Origin: Tretioscincus oriximinensis
Lineage: Eukaryota; Chordata; Lepidosauria; Squamata; Gymnophthalmidae
Length of the DNA stretch: 64,000 nt
NCBI GenBank assembly: GCA_022410635.1
Contig: JAJVDF010000467.1
Coordinates: forward strand, 709,646-773,645
Direction: 5' to 3'
Shown here: positions 45,800 through 57,000 of the stretch, in pieces
Numbering within the stretch: position 1 is the first letter of the stretch
How the letters are laid out: the number at the start of each line of letters is the position of its first letter
Made by a program: the position numbers and the translations under genes
Notes under the pieces: model-generated
What the model saw: the letters and a program-made list of their open reading frames with translations, nothing else
What the model was told of the DNA's origin: nothing
Database searches by the model: none

Positions 45800-47910
45800 T
45801 TTTCCAGGAATTATAATCTACTGTTGAAGTGCTCTTCATGGGTTTAGTCAAAAGCAGGCTGCATCTAGATATTGCTTAATTAACCCACTATACTTTAATA
45901 TTCCACAATTATGCACTGTACGAACTTCTTCATTGCAGAATATCAACTGTATTGCTATCAGATGCTTTAACTGTATTATTATCAGGTGCTTTAATAACTG
46001 ACAGAATCCTTTGCCTAATCCCACTTGTCCACATATTTGTAATAGTGCATTATGGTTGGCAGAATCAAATGTTTTAAAGATGTCGGGCTTCAAAAGGACT
46101 TTTTAAAAAACTTGTTCTATCATGGTGAAATGCATTTTTGATAATTTTGACACGCTCAAAATTTTGTTGACCAGGAATCTATCTATCAAAGAAGTAATGA
46201 CATCATTTAATTTTATAGCTAAAATTTTGGTAAATATTTCATAATCTGCATTTGTCAAATTAATAGGTCAGTACAATCTTGGATCCTGAGGACATTTGTT
46301 TGGTTTGAGAAAGTATTTCTGCCTCTTTCCATGAGTGTATAATCACATATGTTGATAGTATGNATTTGATTAAACATTGTTAACATTATAGGAATCGGTC
46401 CTTGATTTTATATTTTATAAAAATTTATCATAAACCCATCAGGGCCAGGGGTCAAATTTGATTGCATAAATTGGATAGCTTTTTCAATTTCATCTTCCGA
46501 AATCAAACAATTGTCCTACCCTTTTTAAATCACTTATTTTTATTTTGTACATTTATATTCATGCTGTATTACTCAAGTTGCTCTCTTCATAGATTTTTTT
46601 TTAATAAAATACTTCTTTTATTTCTTTTTACTATTCCACCATCAGACTTTTTAATAACATTAATAATTTGATTATCTTTTTTAATGTTTAAGTAGTTAGA
46701 TAACCTTTTTAAAGAGTTTATGTCCCAAGAATTCATTTCATTTTTAACATACATAATCTTAATTGTTAAGGGTATTTAGGTCTATCACATTCAGTTTTTC
46801 CCATTAACTGCATTAAAATTCTAGGATCATTATTTTTTTATGTTTTGTTCCAAATCATTTAGGTCCATTTGCAATTTTCTTCCACATCTTTACTATAATT
46901 CTGTATTAATGCAAAGTCCCTATATAACCACTTTAAAACATTCCCAGATTACTGTTAAGTCCAACTCTATTTAGGTTAATAATAAAATATTCTCTAATTT
47001 CTTCTGCTATTTGGATCTTACTCCTTTCATTTGGAGTTATAGAAGGAATACCATTTAACTTGTGGTCTTCCTTCATCTGATTTAATCAGAGACTCCAGTT
47101 CACTGATACTAAATTGTGAAGCAAGTAGCATTAGCCTCTTTGGGGATTTTAATTTTAATTTTATGGTTTTGTGGAGTCCTATGAACTTTATATGAGTCAC
47201 AGTTAGCCACTGAAGAAGACCGAGATAAAGGTCGAAATGTGTTTGGCCATTTGTACGTTCATCGTCTGGTCCATTCCACCCACTGCTACCACTGAAGTAT
47301 ATACAGCACTCTTACCTTTGGACTGATTTGGATTGTGACTATCCTGCACTTTTGGGACATCTTTGGACATTGGATACAATTTACAAATATTTTAATGCAA
47401 TTTATGTGGTTGAATGTGATTTATATATAAATTTGTGCTTCTTGTACATAGATCTTTTTACACAGAGTTTTATTATTTATTCTATTGGCGATTCTATGCT
47501 ATTGAAGTTTTTCCTCTTTGTTTTGCGAGATTCTCCTTGCTGTTGTGAATGATGAGATGTCCAGAGTTCCCAGCCTATAATTTAGATCATTTATATGATC
47601 TCCTTTGTTAATTAGAATATGATCTATACAAGACCATGAATGATGGCGAGTAGACTTAAGAGTTTTTATCATATTCCTTGAAATACCCTTCCCAATATCA
47701 AATATGTCTAATGAATTCAGGTTTTTTTTTTATTTTGTTTATTCCTTATGTTTCCTCTGCTGCTGCCTATGTTGGTATAAATGTCTATTGTTAAAATCTC
47801 TGGCTATAATTAATTTCCCCAAGAATTGTTTTTAAATTATTTTCATAATGTTTGTAAAGAAATGTTTTTGTTGAGAGTTAGGTAAATATAGCTGTTTGCA
47901 TTCTTTTTAA
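45800..47910 (-). mobile_element. L1 LINE, decayed (EN to RT start), interrupted
   Basis: On the minus strand, going 5' to 3': an endonuclease remnant with YLPNSQQKHFF and ARDFNNRHLYQH (about 47760-47880; GDFN box degraded to RDFN), then TRHHSWSCIDHIL (about 47610-47660; normally SRIDY), a PGPDGF block (about 46436-46456) and the RT start IFKTFDSANHNAL (about 46045-46085). Full of stops. Interrupted by 47190-47560. The C-terminus and 3' UTR are absent. Contains an N at 46363. Antisense to ASTN1, like the two younger L1s. Confidence 0.75.
47190..47560 (+). repeat. Penelope-type terminal module inserted in the L1
   Basis: CTGAAGAAGACC...GGTCGAAA at 47210-47237 forms a small stem-loop followed by TGTGTTTGGCC, like the CTGAAGA-stem-GAAA core at 48071-48096 and 50444-50469. 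The rest is T-rich sequence ending near 47560, where L1 endonuclease sequence resumes. Confidence 0.45.
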
Positions 47911-48289
47911 AAAAATGTTCTTAGAGTGAAACTTCAAGGAATTTGCACTTTTATCCCACTTTGTACACAAAGATCTCAGGGTGGCTAATAACAAAAACAT
48001 GATACAGATAGTCCAGCAAAGGAGCTAGCAGCACTTTGAGACTAACTTGAGAAAAGTGGGTGGCGTAAGCTTTCGTAGACACATCTACTTCTTCAGATGC
48101 TGAGGGACTAATGTCAGGGTCAGGAAATTGTGTATGGGAGAAGACAAAGCATATGCAACTGTAGTAAGGTGATGAATTGCAGGTCAGAAAAACAGGTAAA
48201 TAGCAGAAACTAATCCGCTTATGTGAAAAAGTCCCTGGGGCAACAAGAGGCAATGTCTGGTAGAAAAACAATCAAATACTTAACAGGTT

Positions 48290-48758
48290 TCATAAAAATG
48301 TATAGTTGGCTAGGAAACCATTATCTCTGTTAAGTCCTTTGTTGATGGCCTGGAACTTATGAATGTATTCAAGTTCTGCTGCTTCTCTTTCAAATCTTCC
48401 TTTGTAGTTTCTTTGTTCAAGGACTGCAGTCCTGAGGTCTGAGATAGAATGTCCTGGAAGGTTGAAATGTTCAGCAACTGGTTTCTGTGTGTTTCCATTT
48501 CGAATATCATCATTTGTGTCCATTTATTCTCTGGCGAAGGGATTGTCCTGTTTGCCCAATGTAGAGTGTAGTGGGGCATTGTTGGCAGAAAATGGAATAC
48601 ACCACATTAGAAGATGAGCATATAAAAGTCCCTCTAATATTGTGGGTGGTGTTATCAGGTCCCGTGATGACATTGCCAGAGTGGATGTGTGCACAGAGTT
48701 GACATCTGGGTTTGTGGCAGGGTCTAGTTCCCATTTCTCCTTCTGTGTCCTGTGTTCT
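48290..48758 (-). pseudogene. Penelope-like GIY-YIG endonuclease domain
   Basis: In shifting frames: a Cys/His cluster CHKPRCQLCAH (about 48690-48722), then NVVYSIFCQQC (about 48576-48608) and TLYIGQTGQSLRQRINGH (about 48512-48566). VYSI and LYIG are the two halves of the GIY-YIG signature, and the Arg in LRQRINGH corresponds to the catalytic Arg. A frameshift near 48530-48580 separates the rest (a KEDLKEKQQ helix and HISTFQDI-like end at 48310-48430). Role in active elements: nicking target DNA to prime reverse transcription. Confidence 0.82.
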
Positions 48759-49868
48759 TTATGTGAGTAGTTGTTTGAGGTTGGGTGGTTGTTTGTAAGC
48801 CAGCAAAGGTTTATCACCAAGTGCTCTTGAGAGAGCTGTGTTCTTATCTAAAATAGGTTGAAGTTCATTTATTATGTGTTTGAGGGGCCCCAATTGTGAG
48901 CTGTATGTGACCACTAATGGGGTTCTGTTGTTTTCTGTCCTCAATCTGTCCTGTAATAGGTTGATTCTGGGTACCATTCTGGCTCTGTTGATTTGTTTTT
49001 TTACTTCTTGTGGTGGGTACTGTAGCCTGAGGAATGCTTGCTGTAGTTCCAGGAGTTTGGCGTCTCTGTCTTCTGGATCCGAGCAGATGCGATTATATCT
49101 GAGAGCTTGGCTGTAGACAATAGATTTGGTTGTGTGTTCAGGGTGGAAACTAGAGGCATGTAAGTTGGTGTATCGATCAATGGGTTTGCGATACAGGGTT
49201 GTGCTCAGATGTCCGTTGTGCAATTTTATGGTGGTGTCCAGAAAGTGGACTTGCTCCCTAGATTATTCCAAACTGAGATTAATAGTAGGGTGGGAGCTAT
49301 TGAAATTTTGGTGGAATGTCCTTAGTGAGTCCTCCACGTGAGTCCAGAATATAAAGATGTCATCGATGAATCTTAAGTACAGTAGAGGTTTCTGGGTGCA
49401 GGAGTTGAGAAAGCGTTGTTCTAGGTCAGCCATAAAGATGTTGGCGTATTGGGTTGCCATACGTGTACCCATGGCAGTACCATTAGTTTGGAGATATACG
49501 TTATTGTCAAAAGTGAAATAGTTATGGGTGAGAACAAAGTGGCAGATCTTGGTGGCTAGGCCTGGAGATGTGCTATCTGGAATGGTGNTCTTGATAGCTT
49601 GTATTCCATCTTTGTGGGGGATGTTGATGTATAGGGATTCCACATCCATAGTAGCCAAGATGGTGTCCTCTGGGAGGTTGTGTATGGACTGTAGTTTCCG
49701 TAGGAAGTCAGTCGTATCCCTCACATAGCTAGGAGTATTGATGGCATAGGGTCTGAGTACTTTGCCCATAAATCCAGAGGCACCAACTGTAAGGGTTCCA
49801 ATGCTGGAGATGATGGGTCTTCCAGGATTGCCTTGTTTGTNTATCTGACTATGATACAGATAGTGCAT
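48759..49868 (-). pseudogene. Penelope-like reverse transcriptase
   Basis: Reads GRPIISSIGTLT (about 49797-49850), then palm motif ATMDVESLYINIPH (Asp near 49646) and LRFIDDIFIFW (about 49348-49376; the catalytic Asp pair), all typical of the Penelope RT, which is nearer to telomerase than to LINE RTs. One in-frame TAA at 49263-49265 lies between the RT palm and the thumb-side segment REQVHFLDTTI, which continues without shift to about 48759. The N-terminal RT part is missing. The frame is otherwise well kept, so this is a moderately young copy. Confidence 0.88.
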
Positions 49869-50339
49869 TATCAGCTCTAATCAAATTAATATCTATCAAA
49901 GCACAAAAAATGCTTTGATCTGGTTGAACATTAATTCAGGTAGGTGTTCTACCAAGATGTTCTAAAGTTATCATGACACCATTTGTGGAAATAAAGCTCA
50001 CAACAACTTCCTTACAACCCAGGCCACTGTAACAGAAAAGAATACAGAAAGCATAAAATCAGATAAATGCAAGGTCAACTAAGCTTGCCTGCTGATAAAG
50101 GTAATGTATCAAATAAGTCTAGTATGTATATTCAATTGTACAACCAAGATTAGCTTTAAGTGCTACAACTCAATAATTATATGCAAATAACATAATGGTG
50201 GGACCACTGCCAGCATAAACAATAAAACAAGAAATTAGAAGTTAAATGTACATACTCTAGATGCAAAAAATATGTGTAAATAAGTTGTGAGATAGAAAAA
50301 ACTGCGACTCCACCTGCAGTAAGAGAAATATTCAATTTT

Positions 50340-50525
50340 AGAGAGATAGCCGTGTTAGTCTAGTAAGAAGTCCAGCAAAGGAGCTAGCAGCACTTTGAGA
50401 CTAATTTGAGAAAAGTGGGTGGCATAAGCTTTCGTAGACACATCTGAAGAAGTAGATGTGTCTATGAAAGCTTATACCACCCACTTTTCTCAGGTTAGTC
50501 TCAAAGTGCTGCTAACTCCTTTTTA
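50340..50525. repeat. Penelope-type terminal palindrome (head-to-head)
   Basis: GAGCTAGCAGCACTTTGAGACTAATTTGAGAAAAGTGGGTGG (50380-50422) is followed by its own inverted copy CCACCCACTTTTCTCAGGTTAGTCTCAAAGTGCTGCTAACTCC (50477-50519) around a central stem with CTGAAGA at 50444-50450 and GAAA at 50466-50469. The arms also match 48022-48064. One long foldback of about 140 bp. Confidence 0.8.
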
Positions 50526-51680
50526 AGAGAAATATGTGTTTTGAAATAAGTAACTATGGTAAGCAAAGAACAATAAATAAATTTAAATAAAATAAAGGTA
50601 AATGCTCCGTGGAAAAAGATGAAATAAAATGAAATGAAATAAATGAGGCAAATAAGGAAACAAATAAATAGACAAGTGACCAGATAAACTAATAAATGAA
50701 CAATTAAGTAAAATAAAATAAACAAATAGACATGTCATGTACCGAGACAAGGATTGAAACGTGTGCATAAATTCTTTCAGTAGTAGAGCCAAAGAGGTCA
50801 CCTCCAAGTAAAACTTACAACACAAGCATAGGGAGGAGGTGAGGTCAGGCAAAAAGAGCCAGGTTTAAAGGTGACAGTGTGTGAATAAGCAGCACTACCT
50901 AGATAAAAGGAGAAAGATCACAAGAAATATTTAATCCTGCACAATAAACTGTCTTAAGCATGAAAATAAAGCAAGTTCCAAGTAAGCATCCGTACTATCC
51001 TGGCTGGAATCGATAGAGCCCAAAATTATGGATTTGAAAGAGTCTTTTTTTTTGGCTAACGTTTTGGTAGTACCATAGGAGCGACAGCAGTCCGGTAGCC
51101 GTGTGGTGCATTTTTCTCTTGCTATTTGGGCAAATTCATATGCAGCATCAGCTTCTGTGTTTTAAATACTTTATTCACTTACTATGGCAGAAAAGAATAG
51201 CCCACACTACATGTTCCTTAATAACTTTGATCATCATTGTCTTTACTGCATTAATGAGTGGTTTAAACAATTTATGTAGGGGACAATTGTCATGCTTTTT
51301 AGAATTCAGCCTCATAACTACTCTTTGTTTTCTAAAAATTCATCTTTTCCTGTCATTTGTGAGTATCTGATCGAGAGTTCCACACTGAAGCTTCCTCTCT
51401 GGAAGAAAACATGCATGAGAAACAATGTACTTATGATGTTCACATGTTGGCAGACATGCTGAAGGACAACTCCGTGGATAGCAGACTATTCTTTCTGCAC
51501 TAAAAGGCCTGCAATCAGAATCAGTGGATTTGGAACAGTCAGAGCCACTAATTTTGGTCACCAAAAGCCTAATTGTAATGTGCTCTATGTCCGGCTACTC
51601 TTAATGATGGCTTGGGAGCTGCAGCTGGTGTAGAAAGTATCAGCTACTAAATGGTACAGTTGACCTGACACACATTTTGC
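50526..51680. other. Intron sequence, no feature recognised
   Basis: AT-rich with AAATAAAA-type low complexity at 50570-50730. Nothing else supported. Confidence 0.45.
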
Positions 51681-51681
51681 T

Positions 51682-51850
51682 GATCCTAAAAAAACTGCAC
51701 TAGCTGACCATTTATTATGAAGCCCAGTTAAAGATATTGCCATTGACTTATAAGGCCCTAAATGGCTTGGGCTCCAAATATTTGAAAATAATATCTCCTC
51801 CCTTACATACCTCTGCCCACACCCTATGATCTCCTGATTAGGATCTCTTG
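51682..51850 (+). mobile_element. L2-type LINE coding fragment
   Basis: Translates to LTYKALNGLGSKYLKI-like sequence (about 51735-51790), the conserved post-RT block of L2-type ORF2 (usually LTYKALNGLAP.YL). Preceded by a degraded LHWL block near 51690. The rest of the element is missing. Confidence 0.75.
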
Positions 51851-51942
51851 ACAGTCACTTTCACTTGCGAAAGTGTGGATAAGTTGAAATGGAAATAACT
51901 AAATAAAAGGTGTGGGCTAACACTCTTTACATGCCCAGAGAC

Positions 51943-52462
51943 TAGACTGACCAGATTTTCTGAAGCTCAGGTAATTAATATTCATGCTAATTTGCATATT
52001 CATGTATATGCAAGTTACCCACCAACATGCATTCCCTTCCAAAATTACTGTCCAACAAATCTGTGAAGCATGTGAGAATTTTTTTAAGTGTGTGAGAATT
52101 TTTGGAGTACAGAATTTTTTTACAGAGGGAAGGGTGCCTTCAGGAGCTGGCTCCAGTTGCTAGAGACTCCTAGTGCAGAGTATTTTTTAAAAAANTTTTT
52201 TTAAGTGTATGAGAATTGTTTGAAGTGTGTGAGAATTTTTATTTTTTACTGAGGGGAGGGTGCATTCAGGAGCTGGCTCCAGGTGCCAGAACCCCCTAGT
52301 GGAGGTGCAGTGAATTTTTTTCAAAAACATTTTTCCAAAAAAAACATTGTTTTTTTCCTCAGCAAAACCCAGGGAAATGGTGCCCCCCCCCCCCGGGAGG
52401 GCGGGGTAGACACCCCAAAGCCAGGTTTCTCCCCTCCCAAAGGGGGGCATCTGGTCAGCCTA
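51943..52462. mobile_element. hAT-type non-autonomous element with internal duplication
   Basis: Ends TAGACTGACCAGAT and (inverted) TAGGCTGACCAGAT, bracketed by CCAGAGAC at 51935-51942 and 52463-52470, a perfect 8-bp duplication. Inside, about 125 bp with GTGTGAGAATTTTT, then GGGTGC(C/A)TTCAGGAGCTGGCTCCAG occurs twice in tandem (about 52070-52190 and 52198-52320). N at 52195, at the joint of the two units. Confidence 0.92.
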
Positions 52463-52470
52463 CCAGAGAC

Positions 52471-53915
52471 AGGGGGCAGATGCACACCACGACTTAAAAA
52501 ATGCTACAATCCCCTCCTGGGAATATAGCAATCACATGTCCGTGCACACCAAACGTGTATATTCTGTGACCAATGCCCCAATTCTGTGACATCATTCATT
52601 GATCTTGTCACAGTGGGAATCTTGAGAATTTTTTTAACTCACAATAGCCAATAGAAACAATGCTGCTTTCTATTGTTTTATCATCTCATGTCTAATTTGT
52701 GCACACGCATACAGTCGTGGGAAGACAGGGGTTCTCCGGAACGATGACTGAATATTTGAGAAATAATTTATTCTGGGGGGGAAAACGCATTTTTGCGGGT
52801 TGACTAATACTGAAAAACACTTAACACCTGTGCCCGAGACATCCTGATTGCGCTACGAACAAGGTAGAAAACCATAGTGTGCACATAGCCAGAGTCTTTA
52901 ACACAGAAATGGGAATAACTGTTTTTTGAGAGGAATTATTCAAGTCCACTTTTCCCAAGAGGTAGGTTTTATGAACTGTTCAGAAGCGGATTGCAATTGG
53001 CTGATGTGCATAATTGAAAAAGGAAAAGAGGAAACGTTGGAGTTCTGAGGCAGAAATAATGCAAACATGAAAAATCTTTATTAAAAACAAGAAAAGAGAC
53101 CATTTATCCAATGCCTGCAATAGCCAGCAACCATGGCAACAAGATTTAAAAAGTGGGGGAAGGGAAAGGAGAGCTACTTACACCATCAAGTGCAAGAGGC
53201 AATAGAAACTTATATCTTCACATCCAGAGGCAAGAGAGCTTGAGATTAAAAATAACCCTGTTTTTTATATCTACTAAAGGAGCATAGGAAATTTACAAGT
53301 GGCCAAGAGCTAAAACGCTCACTATTGGTCCTTTTGGATTTGATGCAAAGAATGCTGGGATGAAGAACAAAAATGTTGTCATGTGCTCCTTTTTGCAAAT
53401 TTTTACTATGCTAATAGAGAAGACAAAGATCTTATGTGCAGCAGAACTGCAACAGGCAAATTCTATTCTTTCAGCAGAGAAGGAAGGGAGAGAAGCAAAC
53501 CCTTCAGAAAATAAAGAGAGTAGGTAGGTAGCAGTCTCTCCCAATATTAAATAATTCCACAAATATTAATCTTAATTTGTAGTTATTTACAATGCCAGTT
53601 TCTCATAAAGTAGATTTGAATCAGATGAAACCAAGATTTTGTTTTCAAACTTCCAGGCATGCTTGATGCGAATACTCTTTCTGCTTTTCTAACAGCTATT
53701 GTTTTTCCACCTTTCACCAGTTTGTGTCTATCAGAGAGAGAGAGAGAAAGAGAGTTTAGATTCAAAGCAAACTTCTCTCTGGCCTGAGTTTGTTTCTGGA
53801 GTCTAACCTAGCACATTGCAGGTTCCATAGCTTTAAAATTGTCTCCTGTGTGCCACCCAGCATGGTAAATGTTCTCATGCATCATATTAAATTATCAAAA
53901 ATTAGATTGTAGCAT
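52471..53915. other. Intron sequence, no feature recognised
   Basis: Single-copy-looking DNA with a (GA)n run at 53733-53756. No exon or repeat ends supported. Confidence 0.45.
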
Positions 53916-53919
53916 AACA

Positions 53920-54160
53920 ACATGGGAGGACCTTCTGTGTGATAGCCTCCAGGTTATGCAATGGTCTCCACTCTGAGGTGTGTTAGGCACCTACACTGTA
54001 CATATTTAGACACTTAGTGAAGACACACCTTGGCCGAACCAATTTCCCCCTCTCCTTGCAGGCACTGTTATTATTTTTAACTGTACTGTTTTAACTGTTA
54101 TTTATGGATTTTTACTGTAATTCACCATGCAAGCAACCGAAGCACCATGCAGAAGTTGTA
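53920..54160 (+). mobile_element. L2-type LINE 3' part, degraded
   Basis: CCAGGTTATGCAATGGTCTCCACTCTGAGG, CACACCTTGGCCGAACC and TTTTAACTGTTATTTATGGATTTTTACTG parallel the C-terminal and tail sequence at 41165-41280. Confidence 0.5.
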
Positions 54161-54499
54161 ATGTACTATTGTAACATGGACCCATTGTGGAGGAAAATGC
54201 CATTAATACCTGAAAGTAGTAGCTGATACCAGTTTCAGGTATTGGCTCAACTATTTGAAGAGTATTAGAATACACCTAATCCAAAAGGGTGTATTGTATT
54301 GGAAGGGAAGGCAATGTATTGGATGTAGGAAATAGCATGTAACCATATTGTGCACAGTAATCTGTATTTCTCACTGTATATAGTTCTGTAACTGGGGCAA
54401 AAGTCTCTGGGTAGTAGAGCGAGTGTATAGAGGCCTGGAGTTAGGCCACTAGCCTTTGTCTCTCACAGCAGGATTTTAAGCCTTGATTCAGACCTTTAA

Positions 54500-55560
54500 C
54501 ACACCAAGAACTGGAAAAAGTGTCTCCCTTGCTTTCATGGTACACCAGTTCCATGTGCCTGGCATGATTGAGTGGGGAGAGTGAATCCTTTTACTGCTCC
54601 CCTTTCTCAATTGTAGATAAATTATAAAATCTAAAAAGTAATTAAAAAACAAAACACAAAAAGGCAGCAATTTTTCTGAAAAACGTTTCTTCCGGGACAT
54701 CATAGCCCTATTTTCATCCAGTGTTTGTAGATGGCGTAAGAGAGCAAGTGAATGGATGTTAATATGATTCTTAATGCAGTCACCAGACATAAAATAAGCA
54801 CGGAACGAACAGAAAGTCAGGCAAGACAAGACCCCATGCGATGTATTGTCCTAACAGTTTTGTCATCAAGACACTCTAAAGCATCTCCTGTTCAGCGGAT
54901 TCTCTTTTCTAATCATTTTTGCTTCTCCGGAGCCTTTTTGTGTGCCCGTGCACAATGAGGCCTGTGGAACTGCTGTGCTTGCTCTCGAGAAGCGTAATGG
55001 ACGAATGATTGTTCTCTGCTCATCTCACCTTTTCAGTCAATATCTCTTGCCCCCTGTCGCTCAGATTGCGTTGTTTCCCTGCTTTCTTCCTTTTCTGCTT
55101 TAAGCTCCTCTCTTCCCTGCTTTCATGCTCCCAGCAGGTTGCTTAGTGTTATGATTCCGTTTCTCTTGGCAGGTGTTTCAGCTGCCTGCTCTTTAGAGCT
55201 CACAAAAAAAGAATCTGAGGCTGATGAAACGCAGTTCGGCTTCTGATAAGAGTGGTTTAGGGCCGCTGCAAATAACAGATCTCATATTTTGCTCAAGCTT
55301 TTTAAACGGGGTGTAAATTTAAGCTTCATAAAAACGACTAACTGGACTGATGATGAAACCAGCAGAAGAAACTGGCTTTTAGTCTGTTACTGGGAAATCA
55401 AAGCACAGATATGTGAGATGTGTTTCCCAGTGTCAGGAATTATTTGTTTTTTCTTCTTCTGACTGATTCTCATCCTTGCCATTGCAAAAGCTGGAGAATA
55501 TCAAAAATAAACTAGGAGTAATCAGAAGGTATCCTCCTTTAACTGTGTCCTGCAAATTGC
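54500..55560. other. Repeat-poor intron stretch, candidate conserved non-coding DNA
   Basis: No repeat landmarks. Mixed composition with several homeodomain-like TAAT-type sites and a GC-balanced centre (54900-55300), unlike the surrounding repeat debris. It may be regulatory, but that needs a cross-species alignment. Confidence 0.3.
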
Positions 55561-55924
55561 CACAATTGTCACTCTATGGAAAGCAATGGACACAATTAGT
55601 GTTCTTCAGCTAGAAAGCACACTATTGGCCAAGATGTGCCTCCCCCCCTCCCCCACGATACGGCGTTTGAACCAGGACTGCACTGATCTGGCTGGTCCTG
55701 ACTGTCAGCCTTGCCAATAGGCAGAAAAACAGTGTCTAGAGTAGCAGAGGCTGGCTGGAGCAGTGTGGAGGTAATGCAAAGGGGGTGGAGCCGAAGGCCA
55801 TTCCATTAATGGACTTTGGAATGGTTGTCCTCTATTAGTGATTCTAAAATCATTTCCCTCCTTTTATGATGCACTTTACATTTCACATTGCTTTTTCTAT
55901 TCTTAAAAGAGTTCAAAGCTCAAC

Positions 55925-56195
55925 ATTAAAACAGCAGGGGAATCTTTGAAGCTGATGGGCAAGAGAATCAAGACAGACAAGGGTAAAGATTTTTTCACAG
56001 AGGATATTGAATGCTACCAACTTGAATAGCTTCAAGAAAGGATTAAATAATTTCAAGGAGGCCAGGAGTGTAATGGCTATTAGAATGTGTGCTGTCTCCA
56101 GGTTGGAGAGACAGACAGGAAGCCTCTAAAGGTCATTTGCAGGGAGCTGAGAGCAGGGAAGGTTTTGCCTCCTCCTCCTTTAGATATTATTAGAT
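55925..56195 (+). mobile_element. CR1-type LINE 3' end, degraded
   Basis: TTGAATAGCTTCAAGAAAGGATT, GGCTATTAGAATGTGTGCTG and GACAGACAGGAAGCCTCTAAAGG correspond to the CR1-type tail; the preceding AGACAGACAAGGGTAAAGATTTTTTCAC is the end of the coding region (compare 2030-2060). The ATGTTCTT end is lost. Confidence 0.75.
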
Positions 56196-56521
56196 ATTAC
56201 TCTGCACTCCACTACATTTTCTTTGCAAGGAAAGATGGTATGAAGAGTAGGATTGTGGCTGCTTCGAAGTCAGTTGGGAATTTGGGTGGGAATTTGGAAG
56301 CTGTTCTTCTCTTAAAATTCAATATTCTACTGAGCATACTATGCTGGCTTCCCATGTTCTGATACTTCTGTCTAGACACCTTAGTATGTTTCATTACTCA
56401 GAGAAAGTAGTGTTTTTATTGTCATAATACATTAGACCTAGACCTGCAGATGCCAAGGGAAGAGTCCTGTGATTCAGTGTAGAATTGAGATCATGCAACT
56501 CATTTTTGCCTTGTTGCTATA

Positions 56522-56605
56522 TTCATAGAATCATAGACTTGGAAGGGTCCTCCAGAGTTTTTGAGTCCAATCTCCTGGTCAATGCAGGATTCTTTGGGAA
56601 GGGGA
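56522..56605 (-). mobile_element. CR1 LINE 3' end (short)
   Basis: CATAGAATCATAGACTTGGAAGGGTCCTCCAGAG is the inverted classical CR1 terminus; extends to CAATGCAGGATTC. Confidence 0.85.
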
Positions 56606-57000
56606 ATGGTTTTTCATTATGTTGCTTTGTTCAGACTGGATACCTTACAGAATTCCTTTACCATTATACATTTTTGCTTTTTTCTAAGATAATCTTTCAA
56701 AATAAGTACAGAAAAAACAGGCAAAACCGGTGTCTGTTGTCTATAAAGCAATCTGTTTCAGCTGTGGTCTGGTATTTATGCACATACACATGAGAGAGAG
56801 AGAGAGGACTGAGTGTATCAGTATTACACAAATGGAGCTAACATTGAAAAATGGGCTAATGTTGACTTTTTTTTTAAACATCCATGTCTAGTAGATACAA
56901 AGATCTCAAACGTTTTGTTCAGCTAATCAGTGGTGAATGCCACTTGGAATGGCTAAGATTATTTCTTTATATCTAACTTACTATTCATACCTAAAATGCT

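Larger units (their letters stand above)
47990..49870 (-). mobile_element. Penelope-like element with GIY-YIG domain, 5'-truncated
   Basis: Minus-strand coding relic of RT followed by a GIY-YIG endonuclease, the layout that defines endonuclease-bearing Penelope-like elements. The 3' part (47990-48290) contains GGAGCTAGCAGCACTTTGAGACTAACTTGAG and a stem-loop core (48071-48096). N bases at 49588 and 49841. Truncated at about 49870, where similarity ends. Antisense to ASTN1. Confidence 0.88.
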
